Positions 1 to 12,000 of a stretch of DNA of 64,000 nt are shown here, in pieces. Below the pieces are notes generated by a model. It saw only the letters and a program-made list of their open reading frames with translations, was not told the DNA's origin and ran no database searches. The translations under genes and the position numbers were made by a program. Location of the stretch: positions 806,001 through 870,000 of the forward strand of contig JAJTTP010000010.1 in NCBI GenBank assembly GCA_023313575.1, given 5' to 3'. Source of the DNA: Eutypella sp. D-1. Lineage: Eukaryota > Ascomycota > Sordariomycetes > Xylariales > Diatrypaceae. The first letter of the stretch is position 1; each line of letters opens with the position of its first letter.

Positions 1-120
1 TCTTAAAAGGTCATTGTCGCAATCCACCGTACATTCGCGTCACAGTAGTTCGAAAGATAATCAAGCGTCGTCGTCCCTCTCCGTTTTGAAACGGACCCTG
101 TGTTCGCTCGAACGACGACG

Positions 121-212
121 ATGGCGCCCGCCCAGCCGCTCGAGCTTACCCTGCCCAGTATCAACCTGTCAGACACTGTCGATGGCTCCAAAGAGGGGGT
201 CCCCTCTGTGAG
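121..212 (+). other. Possible first exon or gene remnant, unresolved
   Basis: An ATG at 121 follows a GACGAC-rich leader. It opens a frame beginning MAPAQPLELTLPSINLSD, which has the amphipathic look of a real N-terminus. A GTGAGC donor-like site occurs near position 211, and without splicing the frame stops soon after. I could not find a continuing exon downstream: candidate acceptors near 309-317 lead quickly to stops. It may be a short orphan gene, the start of a decayed gene, or chance. Confidence is low. Confidence 0.15.
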
Positions 213-3200
213 CTCACCATGCGTTTCTTGAAACGCCTGTATACGTAAGAACTGACTCGGGGGGTGATCGACAAACCTTGGAATCCTCAAAGTGGATAGC
301 GATTCTAGTTACAGAGTCGTGCCGGCTACATATGTAACCAAGACGGATTACGCTAGACCAGGTCATCGGCAGTTTGACCACTACCACCTTCTGGTTTCAT
401 GCTTTTCTTGTATTCACCTATTAAGACTGCGTTCCTGCCCATATTATCATCCGGGTTACTGTACGCATGCGGCATTCTATATTTGTAGGCTATGCGACAT
501 GGTTCGCGTCCCCCGCAGAGAGACAAAGAAGTCGATCTATTAAAATACCCGGGTCGGTAAACAGGCTAGCCCAGAGGGTATTCCCAACACGTCATGGGCT
601 TATCAATAGCTGAATCGGTCGACGGAAGTAGTCGTTTTCACTTGTTTTCACTTGCGTGACTTTTAGTGGCCTCTTGTTTCTGAACTTTGTTTGGTCTCAA
701 TCTGAAACATATAAAACGACGGTAACCCCGAACCCCGCAATTGCGTGTGCGCACCCATGGAGGTAAGCCGGCAATAATTCGTTCGTCAGCAAGACTACTA
801 GACCCAGGATTATTCTAAGTAGACGAGTTCACGGGTGAATGGTGGGTGCGTACATACCTACTTAAGTCGGGTGCACCAAACGATAAGTCAGTTGGCAACT
901 TAGCAGTCTGAGATCCTAGGTAGGCACCTAAGTAGGGACTTATGTAGTTGTGTAGTTAGTGCATCTATCTATGTGCGCAATAGTATGGGACGCGGCGACT
1001 TATGATGCCGATGAGGTGGGGAGGTGAGGGACTCTTGATGGTGTCGCATCACCAAATTCGGCCAACGTTGAAATCCGCCAATGCCCAGACGGTTCCTCTA
1101 TCCAGTATACAGGCAATAGGATGCCTCAAGATAATTACTTTATCTCACTTTCTCTCCCCTCTGTCCAATGGCAACGGTCAAGAGCCTAGATAAGGATGAT
1201 GAATTTTAATAAGCACGGCGGATTCTGCACTATCGGCATCAAGTGGAAGCTTGTCGGCTTGGCAGTTCTCGGCGAGTTGGGTTGACTGGTTGATATGCAA
1301 TAGGGTCGAAGTAAAGCAATGAGATTCCAATGAGATTCCGGGGCCGCGAACCACTCAGAGTAGTCATATGCTTTATTATGTTCTTGAATCCAACTTTACT
1401 TTTATAGGAATGTCAGGGAAGATGCTGGTATGCGATCTACAGCTTAGTAACCTCCCGGGTAGGCAAGCATGGCAGCATGGAGCACGCAAATGGAATCAAT
1501 TAGAGAGCCATCTGGTCCATTGATAGATGTCAGATACAACCAAGCTGGGGCATACCAAGGACATCCATGGATGTGATAGTAATATATTACCTAAACTTAC
1601 TACTGCCCACGCCCCATGGCCGGGTGGATAAGGAACTCGCCAGGTCGCGATCTGTCTCTCCTCCTAGGGCTGAAAGGAGCAACCTTGGACGGCACATGTA
1701 GTTACCACCTGCTTGGGCGGCTAAAGTGACTCACACCCTCAGGACTCCAAAGTCCTACGGTGACACAAGGGAACACAAGCAGACAAGATAGGCTGTTATA
1801 CTACCATGTAGATACCTAGGTACCTACATACTTAGCCTTACCTAGGTATCTGTCAGAGTCCTGCCCAATCCAACCTGAAGTATATCCTCCAGTCTTTCCA
1901 GACAATATTCGGGTACCTATCTATAAGGGATACATATGTGCCTAGTGTATTTCCGTGTGTGGGCTATGTAAAGCAGTATCAACAAGGAATGTTTACAAGC
2001 CGACTCAACATTATTACCCCTGCTGGTACTACCTAGGTCTACGGGTATTTACAGGTCCAGGGTAGATGCCCTAGCAGCCTACCTACCTACCTACCTTAGG
2101 TAGGTATGCTTAGGTAGGTAGGTAGGTAGGTTATGCTGTATCCCCTCAAACCCCCCACATACCGGCCCGCATCCATCATCAATTGGATGTTACCATTCAC
2201 TACTGCTCACCTGGCTTACCTGAGCATCACCTGCAGCCCGGGAAGGTGTCTTAGGGCTCTCTCTTTCATGTATGGATGGATTCCCGAAACTGCAACACAG
2301 GTTGCAATCGATTCGACCTGAACAAGCCAACCACATTGGATTTGATCCAACTGCAGCAAAATCCGCAAGTCGGGTCATGTTGCCGCTGAGACCTCGACCG
2401 ACTATTGATCGTAGTTTGTCGGCCGTTGGCTCTTGTGAAGCCTCGAAAGAGATCGTGTTGCTATTTTTAAACTACATGTCGACTGCTTAATTTACTTACT
2501 CGTTAGACTAGGTAAATCATAGCCCAATTGTTACTATGTATAACAGTTATTCTGTGTGCCGAGCTGAATGAAGACCCCGTGTTTCCCTTTTCCTTAAAAG
2601 GCTGCTTCCTCGCCCTCCCTGGCTCTCTAGATACCCTTCTGAGATTTTCTTTCAGGGGGTCTTCATCTTATGACCACCAAGTTCTTACCACTTACTATGT
2701 ATGCTGCTCTCTCTTTCATGCAAGTCACCAGGCTGCGAGGTGGTCGGAATAGGAGGACTTGAGCAAGTGCTACATTGCGTTGCTGTCTACAATATGGGCA
2801 TGATGGCCGCAGCTCCCGACTTACTCGGTCGCTGGCACCGGAAACCACTTGAGTTCTGCTCTTCTACAATACGTCAAGGACCGAGGACTTGAAGACATTC
2901 GAAGGACTTCCAGTTGCGTCGCGTCAACCCAATTTGCGTCGGCATCGAATTTCGGTTCCGGCGATTGGTGTCATTGCTGGGTCTGAGACTTCCTGCCTTT
3001 TCATTGGATAGAGCCCGACTCCTGCAGTCAGCACGCTGCCCTGGTGTTCAGCTAGTACACACAAGGCATTATCTTGGTTAGCAAATCTGCCTTGTTGCCT
3101 ACGTATCGGTCCTCACCGAGTCGGTTTTTGGACCCCAACTCCACTCAAGATGCATTCCATCGCTGTGCGCCATGTGTGGCCAGTTAAACGCACTGCCGTC

Positions 3201-3401
3201 TATGTGCACACCTTCATTGGGAGGGAGCCCGTGACCTGACTGGCTGAAATCCGTCTGGTTCGCGGTCGTAGCCGCTGGTCCTAGGGTACAAGACTCATAC
3301 CCTTGTCCGGCATCCTGAAAGTCCTACATCGTCACCTTCGACGTAGAACGTATAGACACTATTAGACACTTTGTAGGTTATAAACCTTTCAAGATAAAGA
3401 T
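213..3401. other. Intergenic region without a recognised gene
   Basis: Only short open frames without recognisable domains are present. The region carries several copies of the TACCTAGGTA palindrome (1813-1822 and 1839-1848) and related TACC/GGTA half-sites, plus the hairpin at 2078-2130. I see no transposon frame or RNA gene. The last few hundred bases presumably hold the promoter of the zinc-finger gene that starts at 3485. Confidence 0.6.
2078..2130. repeat. TACC/GGTA inverted repeat (hairpin)
   Basis: The left arm (2078-2098) consists of tandem CCTA units. The right arm (about 2109-2130) consists of tandem GGTA units and is nearly the perfect reverse complement of the left. The loop is about 10 bases. 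It is an extended form of the TACCTAGGTA palindrome scattered through the intergenic DNA of this window. Confidence 0.85.
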
Positions 3402-3554
3402 ATGGGTCGGTGGCGATTCGGGTCGTCCCGCAAACCATATCTCTGTTCCAACTTCAACTTCTATTCCCGAAGTCCGTTACAGAAATGGGTCAAAAAAGGG
3501 GTCTTTCCGCCACTACGGTGCCGGCCTCGGTCGAGGCTGAGCTTCTCGATCTAG
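3402..3554 (+). promoter_or_regulatory. Overlapping upstream ORF of the zinc-finger gene
   Basis: An ATG at 3402 opens a 50-codon frame ending at TAG 3552-3554. It overlaps the presumed start codon of the zinc-finger gene (3485) in another frame. If the transcript begins upstream of 3402, ribosomes reading this frame would bypass the main start, which would lower its translation. The transcript start is unknown, so this is inference from sequence only. Confidence 0.35.
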
Positions 3555-6500
3555 AGCTCGACACCGGTCCGCATGAGACAGGTTCGGCCGGTGACCACTC
3601 TCTCCAACGACAAAGATCACAGTCCAGTTTACAGTCCGAATCGACGTCGCGGGCATCTACGTCTTGCGCGTAAGCTATCGTATGAAGGCCCATTGGTCTA
3701 ATGCACGCTGACTTTCTCAGGGCCTGGGAAGCGTCTGTGGAGGACTGCAGCCAGCAGCGCTTTATTATATGGGCTGCTGTTAAGCGGAACAGATCAGTCC
3801 GCATCCCCGCGAGTGCCCGGCTTAGCTGTCCTCTTATACGGTGTAGTAAACACTTCGAGGACCACGAGTCGATGCTCCGACATTTAGTGAAATGCCAACA
3901 TCTCCCCACAGGTGAATATGTCTGCTTTGAATGTATGAAGGTCGAAAATTTCAATACCGGGAAATGCCACTGCTGTCAAGGCCAACGCACCAAGAGGAGA
4001 CGTATCATCAACATGGCAAGGAATTTCTTCTCAAGCATTGGTCATAAGTCCCGAAAGGATGAGCCTTGTAGTGTAGGTCAAGACGACCACGCAATGCCGC
4101 CCCCTTACGATTCACTACCTATTCCCGACCAACCACAACTCGAACGGCAAGAACAGCCTCACATAGAACTCAACGGAAGAGAAATCGGAAGAGAAATCGT
4201 CGAACTCGACTCTAGGCCAATGATGCCTACGGCCCAATTAGATTCCGTCAACTACGAGCCACAAGCTACATCCGATGCCTTGTCTACCAACACTTTCGAC
4301 ACCGCTCCGAACCCAGCCTTTGCTTCAGCTGGGACACCTTTGATGCCATGCGGCCGACTCTCGAATCAGCAAAGTGTCCCTTTTACGCCGCCTCTCAGTC
4401 AAACACGCCCGGGAAACGGAAATAGCCGTCCGTCCTTAGCTGTTGACACGCATCTAGATCGCTATAGGAATGTGCCTCGACCAAAATTCTTATCACCGAG
4501 CTCGTCACTCCGGTCGTCAAAGAGTTCTCAGGGAATATCACCCGTCACCCCATGGAGTTCAAGCTCGGGCTCTAGTGGCAACTGGACCTTGACTTCAAGT
4601 ATCGACACCACACTGACATCGCCCATAACCCCTTCGAGCCCGATCGGTTACCCAACGGCGCCCCAAGTGGAAAATGCCTTTATCAACCCGAAGGACACCG
4701 AGATCTGCCCGGAGAGCGGTTGCACACTAGATCCACTACCTGAGCTTCCTGGGGATGACCCTTACACAATGCAGTCGTTGCCGCGCGGGTTGTCAGATCC
4801 ACCCTTGTTTTCCTTCGACCCTAAGGACAACTACTCATGGATGTCTTCGGTAAACACAAACTTATCTCTCGGTACTTCGATCAATGTTGTCTTTTCTGAT
4901 GCCAGCCACAACCCTGCAGCGGGTCCGCCGACCGTGCCGAATCCGTATCCAACAAGCAGGGCACTCGTTGAGTCGGCCTGGTCTGCCCTTCGAGAGCACA
5001 TGGCCTCCTCCCTGGTAAAGGTGGACCAAATACCAGAGAACCCCTTGGCCAGGCAACTCCAATCCGAATCTATAATGGGTGTATTTCGCAAGGGCCTGTC
5101 GAGTTTAAGGCAATTGCTAGTTGGAAAAACACCGCGAGACCCGTTCGACTATATCTGCTTTATTCACACCATATACGCCTTTTCCCTCGTAATTCACGAA
5201 CACGACCTAGCTACTCGGTGCAGTAGACTCTTCAGGCAAGCTTTAACATACCAAGGCTTTCCCAATCCAACATCTCTTAGAAACTATTCCGAGTTTGTGA
5301 GGGCGATCTGGCAATCGGACTCTCCAGGCCAGTCCCAGGAACAAAGCAATCTCTCCTCAAGTTCGAAAGGCAAGGAACCCGAATTCCACGTCAGTTCAAG
5401 AGGAGTTTCAGGAGATGATGCTCTTATCATTGTGGCGCAAAACTTCTTAGATGGTAAGTTACGCCTCTATCTCGTATCCTCGCGAAATCTTTCATGCTAA
5501 GTTAAGTATATAGATGTCGAAATCGCGGTGGTTAATGGCGATGAACAAAGCTCTGCACTTTGGGCCATGCATACGGATGAGTCGAATCAGAATACCGAAC
5601 AGAATAGCGCGTTCGCGGTCACTGGGAACTTTATTCTCCAAGACCTAAGCCAGGGCTTACGAGAGCCAGCCAGTCTACTTCGCAACCTCGGAGTTGTCAG
5701 TCAAAAACTAAGGAGCAATATGGTACCGACCATCCGCCGGCTAGAGCTCGAAATATTACAAGCTGGAAAAGTAAGTCGCTGTCCCTCTTCCTCTTGTCCC
5801 TCTAGTTTGCTGTGCTTCATTTCAAGGCATTGTTCCCATTCCGAGTTTGGTTGGAGATATTGTGCACGTCACGTCTCACTTGTATGCTGCCTTGTCACGA
5901 TATACGCGGACTAAGATATAGGCCTCACAGGACTCGATGGATTCTAGTCGTTTTTTCGACGAGTTCGTACCGCGGGTCCGGTATCTTTGCGATCAAGTTT
6001 ATTCCCAGCCTGGCTTCGATCCGAGAACGAAATACCATTCTCTAGGATTATCAGTTATTGAATCCTTTATCCCATCCATAGCCAGCGGGCCGCAACAGAG
6101 CGATGGATTGCCATCGGGGCCCTTACCGTCAACTGTACCTGATCCATTTGATGAATTTATCGAGTCACTCCCTCAAACGTTCGTGGGCGATGATTATATG
6201 GTGCCCGAACTGGGCTCTTCCATTGACGACCCTCTGGGGCTTTATCACGATAACTCACAAGGTGCCCAAGGCTCTTCCATGGGCATAGCAGCTGCTCGTC
6301 ACCAGACCCACTCTGCACCACCAGGTATTTCTTCCTACACGACGAGTTCCATATCAACGTCGACGTCCGAGCCTCCTCCCCATGCCATAGCCCAACCAAG
6401 AGAAGGAACATCAACAGCCCAAGATCAAGCTAAGGATGTACCAATGGGAGGGACTCCTTCCTCCGCACCTATGATGCCTATCGCTTCCTCCTCAGGCCTC

Positions 6501-6812
6501 TCTGGCTCTTCCCACCCCGAACCTAGCCCCTCGTCCGACTCTGCCTCCAAGGTCGAGGCAGCCGACTGCTGCGAGATCTGTGGTTACCGGCCAAAAGGAG
6601 ACCCGCAGTGGTTCAAAGGGTCGATGGCGAAGCATAAGAAGCTACAACACTCGACAGAACCGCCCATCATCTACCGCTGCCCCTTCCCCGGCTGCACGAG
6701 CGCCTACAAGAACCGCCAGGATAATCTGCGACAGCACCAGCTCGAGAAGGGCCACTTCGTCGGGGACGAGGCCGCTGGCAGACGACCTAGTAAGAGGAAG
6801 AAGGTCTCTTGA
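3485..6812 (+). CDS. C2H2-type zinc-finger protein, four exons, probable transcription factor
   Basis: Exons are 3485-3669, 3721-5453, 5514-5770 and 5922-6812 (the last acceptor could be 5930/5931, also in frame), giving about 1021 residues. All introns are GT-AG and phases match. Near residues 98-150 there is a cysteine/histidine cluster (CPLIRC, then H and C residues, then CFEC and CHCC), followed by a basic KRRR stretch. The middle is long, rich in Ser/Pro/Thr and of low complexity. At residues about 941-1006 lie two C2H2-like fingers (CCEIC...H, then CPFPGC...H), and the protein ends in a basic RRPSKRKK nuclear-localisation-like tail. The architecture suggests a nuclear DNA-binding protein. 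Similar two-ended zinc-finger proteins exist in Sordariomycetes without an assigned function. ATG 3485 is chosen because the frame further upstream opens only with GTG. Targets are unknown. Confidence 0.85.
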
Positions 6813-8216
6813 GCACCGCCCGGACTCCTCAGGGACTTCGTATAGAGTGCGAATTATATACATGGCGTTGAGTGCATATGCAATTTTTCCTACATACATA
6901 TATGAGAAAAGGGTTCTCGACGGTTTTTCTTCCAAGGAACCTGCTTAATATTATACAGCGAACAGACCGGACGTCAGGGCGAAGGTGCTTTTTTCAATCT
7001 ACTCGTTATACGCATGCAAAGGTTTGAGCGGAGGCTGCGGGCGGCAAGCCCGATATGACGGTATAGATACATGAGCAGGAACGTTTTGTGATACCATTAG
7101 ACTACTGCGACTGCAATGCTGCCACTACATCACGCATCTTTTCGTCCTGTGCGGGTGAGAAGCAAGGCAGGGAAATCGGCTGTCTTTTCTACGTACTTGT
7201 TTATATATAGAGCGGGTCCACATAGACATGTAGTAGATATAAGGGGGCGTACCCGGCTCAGACAGCCAAGTCGCCCCTAGCGTTCGTCTGGATAGGTATT
7301 TGAGACGTCCTGACTGCTCTTTATCCTCTGAAAGCATGTTTACCATGCCGCGCTTTTTTCCTACCTCGGTATAGCGAGAAACAGCAACGCTGATGCTGGA
7401 ACGGGGTCGCAAGGAAGGGCAGTGAGGGGGATCCTTATAAGTAGAGCGCGATGCCGGGAGAGCGGTCCAGGTGTGTAATTCATTAAATTCACAGCAATGA
7501 ACTGATATCATATAATCACAGCAATATTGGCCAATTCTCAATTCCAGCATCGTATAGCTCATTCTGAAAGATAATTAACGCATTAATCATCGAAAGCGAT
7601 TAGTTACTGTGGGAGGAGAAATTACATTATAGGTACTCAAGCTGCCTCGTATCCGCTAACGGGCTTCCGAATGTACCAGAGAAACATGAAAATCATGTAA
7701 AAGAAGAAACCAAAGAGCCCTCTTTTATTCCCTCTTTCAAGCTGTTTTGATTGGGGATGATGGCAATTATTGTTCGGGTATATCCCACTCACGAAAAAGA
7801 AAGAGTAAAAGAAAACAAGAAGGGGGGGGTTAAAAGGAGTCAGGGAGATGCGCTCTATATTGAAAGGCATCAAGTATCCCCATATCTTTCAAGAAACGAT
7901 GGTCTCCAGACGATGGCGTACCTGACCGACGTCTTTCGCTTCCTGCATGCCCAGCAGGCGCGAGAGCGGGGTGTTAAACGTATTCCAGTACGCTCCCCTG
8001 CCATATGTATTGGTTGGGATACTTGCGGATTACGGGGTCTATGAAGCGTTAGGAATATGTATCGTTTTCAACCTCGGGTCTATGAAAAGAAAAGGGCTCG
8101 TACTTCTAAAGCCAACTTTATACGCGTAAAACCTGTCGAGCACCCAGTACTCGAACTGTACGGTGCCCTGTTTCGTGGCGAATCTGAACTCGAAGTAGTT
8201 GAGCTGTTTTGTCCGG
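6813..8216. other. Convergent intergenic region
   Basis: This lies between the ends of the zinc-finger gene (+) and the 2EXR gene (-). It should hold both 3' untranslated regions. Only short open frames are present (for example around 7125-7562 and 7947-8129), and none shows a recognisable domain or a good splice context. Confidence 0.6.
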
Positions 8217-9059
8217 TTAACTCGAATTGCACGATAATGGGTCTCTTGCTCTTTCTATATCTCTGGGGCGGGATGGCCTTACACGGTCGACCAATTTCTC
8301 GTACTCCTCGAGCTCCCAGCAGCGCCACATGTCGTCGAAGTCGAGATTGCAGAGCTTGAACATGACCCTAAGGCGAGCGACAGAGTTGCGCTCAGCCCAG
8401 AGTTCGAACACGTACCGTAGGACGCGGTGCCAGATATTCGTGCTGCCACATGAACCTTCACCGAGGGTGACTTTGAACTCGAAGAGTCGGATGTTCTGTA
8501 GCGTCTCGCGGGAGATGAACCACGTGATGGGAAGGGGCTGGCGGTGCCCGTACAGCCACGGTGGTATGCGGTCGATCACGAAAGGCCGCGTTCGTAGCAC
8601 CGTTAGCGCCTCCCGCGTCACCTCTTTGCACAGCAGGAGCACTGTTGGCGTGTGGTGGCGGATCTCGAACCCATCCCGCCGCTGGAGATAGTAGGCGCTG
8701 AAGAGCGATCGGCACGATGGATAGTCGACGGCGTAGTGGTAGATCATGTGCCGGATCTCGGGCGGGAAGTCAAGGAATGAGTAGCCGGGCCGCTGGCGGG
8801 CCGGCCGTTCTCGTTCCGGGTCGGCGTCTGTGGGGAAGAGGAACGCCGGGCTTAAACAGGGGTTCTTGGGCGGGTCCGTGGAGCTGTCGTCGGTCGCACG
8901 CGGGGCAGAAGCGATCGGCGGAGACAGGGGTCGGAGGGTCTCTTCCAAAAAAGCGACCCAGGCCACGGGGTCCGAGTTCGCCTTGGCGATCCTCTTACGG
9001 CCGAGCCGCTGGGTGCGCCGCCACTCAGCCAAGTCCTGGTAGGACTTCAGCGACGCCAT
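8217..9059 (-). CDS. 2EXR/F-box-like fungal protein
   Basis: This is a single exon of 280 residues starting at ATG 9059; an upstream in-frame GTG is not used. Residues about 90-115 contain FLDFPPEIRHMIYHYAV, the hallmark opening of the 2EXR/F-box-like domain that is widespread in Pezizomycotina. It is followed by a region matching the rest of that family (a CKEVTREAL helix, then FEFKVTLGEG and ELWAERN). Such proteins are generally annotated as F-box-like, but no substrate or SCF partnership is established for this subgroup. The N-terminal 85 residues are basic, then Pro/Ser-rich. It sits next to a large gene-free stretch, typical of fast-evolving accessory families. Domain call is confident; function is unknown. 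Confidence 0.85.
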   Translation of the reverse strand: MASLKSYQDLAEWRRTQRLGRKRIAKANSDPVAWVAFLEETLRPLSPPIASAPRATDDSSTDPPKNPCLSPAFLFPTDADPERERPARQRPGYSFLDFPPEIRHMIYHYAVDYPSCRSLFSAYYLQRRDGFEIRHHTPTVLLLCKEVTREALTVLRTRPFVIDRIPPWLYGHRQPLPITWFISRETLQNIRLFEFKVTLGEGSCGSTNIWHRVLRYVFELWAERNSVARLRVMFKLCNLDFDDMWRCWELEEYEKLVDRVRPSRPRDIERARDPLSCNSS

Positions 9060-12000
9060 CCTGGTCACGGCCCCTCTGGCTGCACCGCCGAGCGCACGTG
9101 CGTGCTATTGGATAATTTTGAAAAAAAAAGGAAAGAAAGAAAGAAGAACGGTGGGCAGCGGGGTGCGAGATGCGAGGCGCACGTATTCTAGTCTCCTCTT
9201 CGACGGCCAGACCGGATGGCGGTCCCATCACCGGTTTAAACGGCTGGTCGGGAGAAACTTGTTGTCTGACGCTTGTTGTTGTCAGACGAGTTGGTGGGGG
9301 AGGGGTAGATGCAACCTAAGTAAAAAGAACATGTAGAATCAGAATAAGAGAGTGTGCAAAACTTGAGAACTATACAATATGTAGAGATGCAAATGGCTGA
9401 AAGGGGTGAAGTAGAAATAAGATAATTCTGGCTTGTCGTGACAAGCTCCGGGGATGCATCATTGACTTCACTCAAACTTAAAGGCCCCCCCCAATCTACG
9501 TAAGCTTTTCCGAACTCGGCCCCCTCTCCCTTTGAGGATATCGTCTCGAATGGGATATCAGAGACTTGGTATTTTCATAAGGTCTAAGGATTTGCAATAC
9601 GTAAATGTCTCCTTGGTCCTTTCTTTGCCGTTAGCTTCATAAAGATGTTCACCAAATCCGTTGGTCAATCATGGCATTGAGAAGTGTTTAAGATTGAGCT
9701 TGGAAAAGTATCCGGGGTTGTCATTTTGATGCCTGCGGCCGCGACAATAGCGGTACGGCAGTAGCGTTTATTCCATAGAGGCAATTGTTTTGTTTTGTTT
9801 TGTTTATTCATCGGAGAGCATAAACAATTCGTTCCTTGTATTCTGCGTTACAAATATGCACTGTAACCCTCGTGACCTGTACGTCGATATACCTGTCAAC
9901 AAGGTAATTAGAGGCAGCAGTTCGCTCCTAATTTCTTGCATAGGGGTGATCCTATTTCGCTTCTTTTCGAGGTTAAAGTTTCCCTTCTCGCACCTAACGA
10001 AGATGTACTTCTCCAGTTGCAGCCATGAGATAGGACTACATGTAGGTGCGAACTTATATTGAAAAGACCAGATCCTGGCATTCTGCCTTATACTGGACCA
10101 AGGACGGGAACTGGTAACGTTGACAACAACCTTGAATGCTGTAAATAACCAAGAAAGCGATTACTTACGTGCATAATCTAACTAGCACAATACTTCTTGG
10201 TAGATACCTCACCTGGGTATGCAACCTCCCTAAATGGTCATCTACTGCAGCCGCAGCCGCAGCCGAGTGTTTACCTATCAGGTATAGGCAGCTCATCTCT
10301 GCCCGAGACTGTCTTCAGAATTGATACCCATGCTCGCGTGTCAGTCACCTAAGCAGGCATCGTGCAGTATCCCGCTATCGAGACTGCGGCCTGACGAACG
10401 CCATGCATCGGCTTCTTCTCCGTTGCTGCGGCCGAGGAGTTGTCCGGTCTCCCCGCACGGAGGAAGGCCCATGGAAGCATAGGAATCGCATTACACAAAT
10501 GCATAAATAAATAAATACGCATATGTTCATTTGCTTTTTTACTTAGACGGATGAGGTACTACATCGTGCTGGTGCTCTCCATATAAGACATGCGCATGCT
10601 GTACGTCCGATACCGTTGGATGTCATGATGGATCCATCTGCCTTTACATAAATACCACATAGACAGGCAGGTCACCGGGCCTCCAGGATGACAAGCCGCC
10701 GCCTGAGGTGCGGTGCAACGTCTCCGTGTTTATGCGCATTGATGTGTTTGTATGTGTATGAGTATGTCCTGAGAGCCTGATGGTCGACGGAGCGGAGCAC
10801 ATAGGCGGGAAAGGGCTCAGGGGATCACCGCAACGACATGGGGTGCTGATTTTTCTTTTTGTGTCACATCTCCCCTCACCCATGGACATTGGACGGGGTG
10901 CCCGTGGCCCCGTTTTCGAGTTCCAATGCTTCCAATGAGGCTTCCAACAATGCTTCCGAGGGCCAATCTGGAGTTGTCCGGGCTTATTACGACCTCGGGC
11001 ATGCCTATGACGGTCGCTGTGATGTAACTTGCATCCTGTTGCATTCTTCCCGTGTGATCCTTCCCCCCTCCTTTTTTTCCTTTTTACTATGTATATAACT
11101 ATGTATATATAGGCCAGGCTGGACTTGAAACAGATATGAGGTTCCAGGGTTGGGTTCTAACACCCAAGCCGATCGCCGTTGCATGCCAGTCAGCCTGCCG
11201 GTGGCTACCTAACCCAAGCAGCCAAGAAAAGGCCCTTGGTATTATTGTAGAAACGAGAGGTAAGGTAAAGAAATGTACTGCTACTGCTACTACTTGACTA
11301 CGTATGTGCGCCTATCATAAGATGGGTAAGGCAGAGACGATGTTTCCGACGCTTTCGCATCAGGTATACTAGCAGGTAAAATGGGATGCCCGACACGCCG
11401 ACATAAGTTACACCATTACACCTGATCCTTTTATCTGCTTGGCCTCGATCTGATTTGGCGTGAGAGCGAGAATGAATGTATGATGCAAAGCCTCTAAGAC
11501 GGTTGGGGGGACTCTTGTTTCTATACTTGCATTCCCTGCATCTAGAAAAACCCCGCCCGACCAGTCATTTGGGGAGAATATTACCCAGTGCTTGCCAGGC
11601 TTGCCAGGCAGTGTTGTAGTTGTAGAATTGGAGATTCAAGGTCTGTTCCCAAGGTTGGTCTTCCCCGATATTATCTTCTTGACGTTACAGATTGACAAGC
11701 TGAAAGATATGTACCTATCAACGGCTGAGGTACTTATGTAGTATGTAAGGCATGTTAGTAACTCTGAGGTAAATGACTATTATTAGATACGGAAACCCTT
11801 GAGCTGACCAGAACTGAGAACTAAAATAGGTAGTATACATACACCCGATAACTAGAGTCTTGCCCTATTGCGGGAAGTGGAATTGACACCTGGGGCACTT
11901 AGTAGGCATTAGGCAAGCATTAGGCGGGCACGGCCGGCCGGTATATTACTATGAATACCACCTAGCCCAGGCACTTAGTTCACTGACTGGCCGGATGCAC

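Noticed and set aside
11100..11200. Possible tRNA-like B-box around GGGTTGGGTTCTAACACCC
   Set aside because: No matching A-box, acceptor stem or anticodon arm could be folded nearby.
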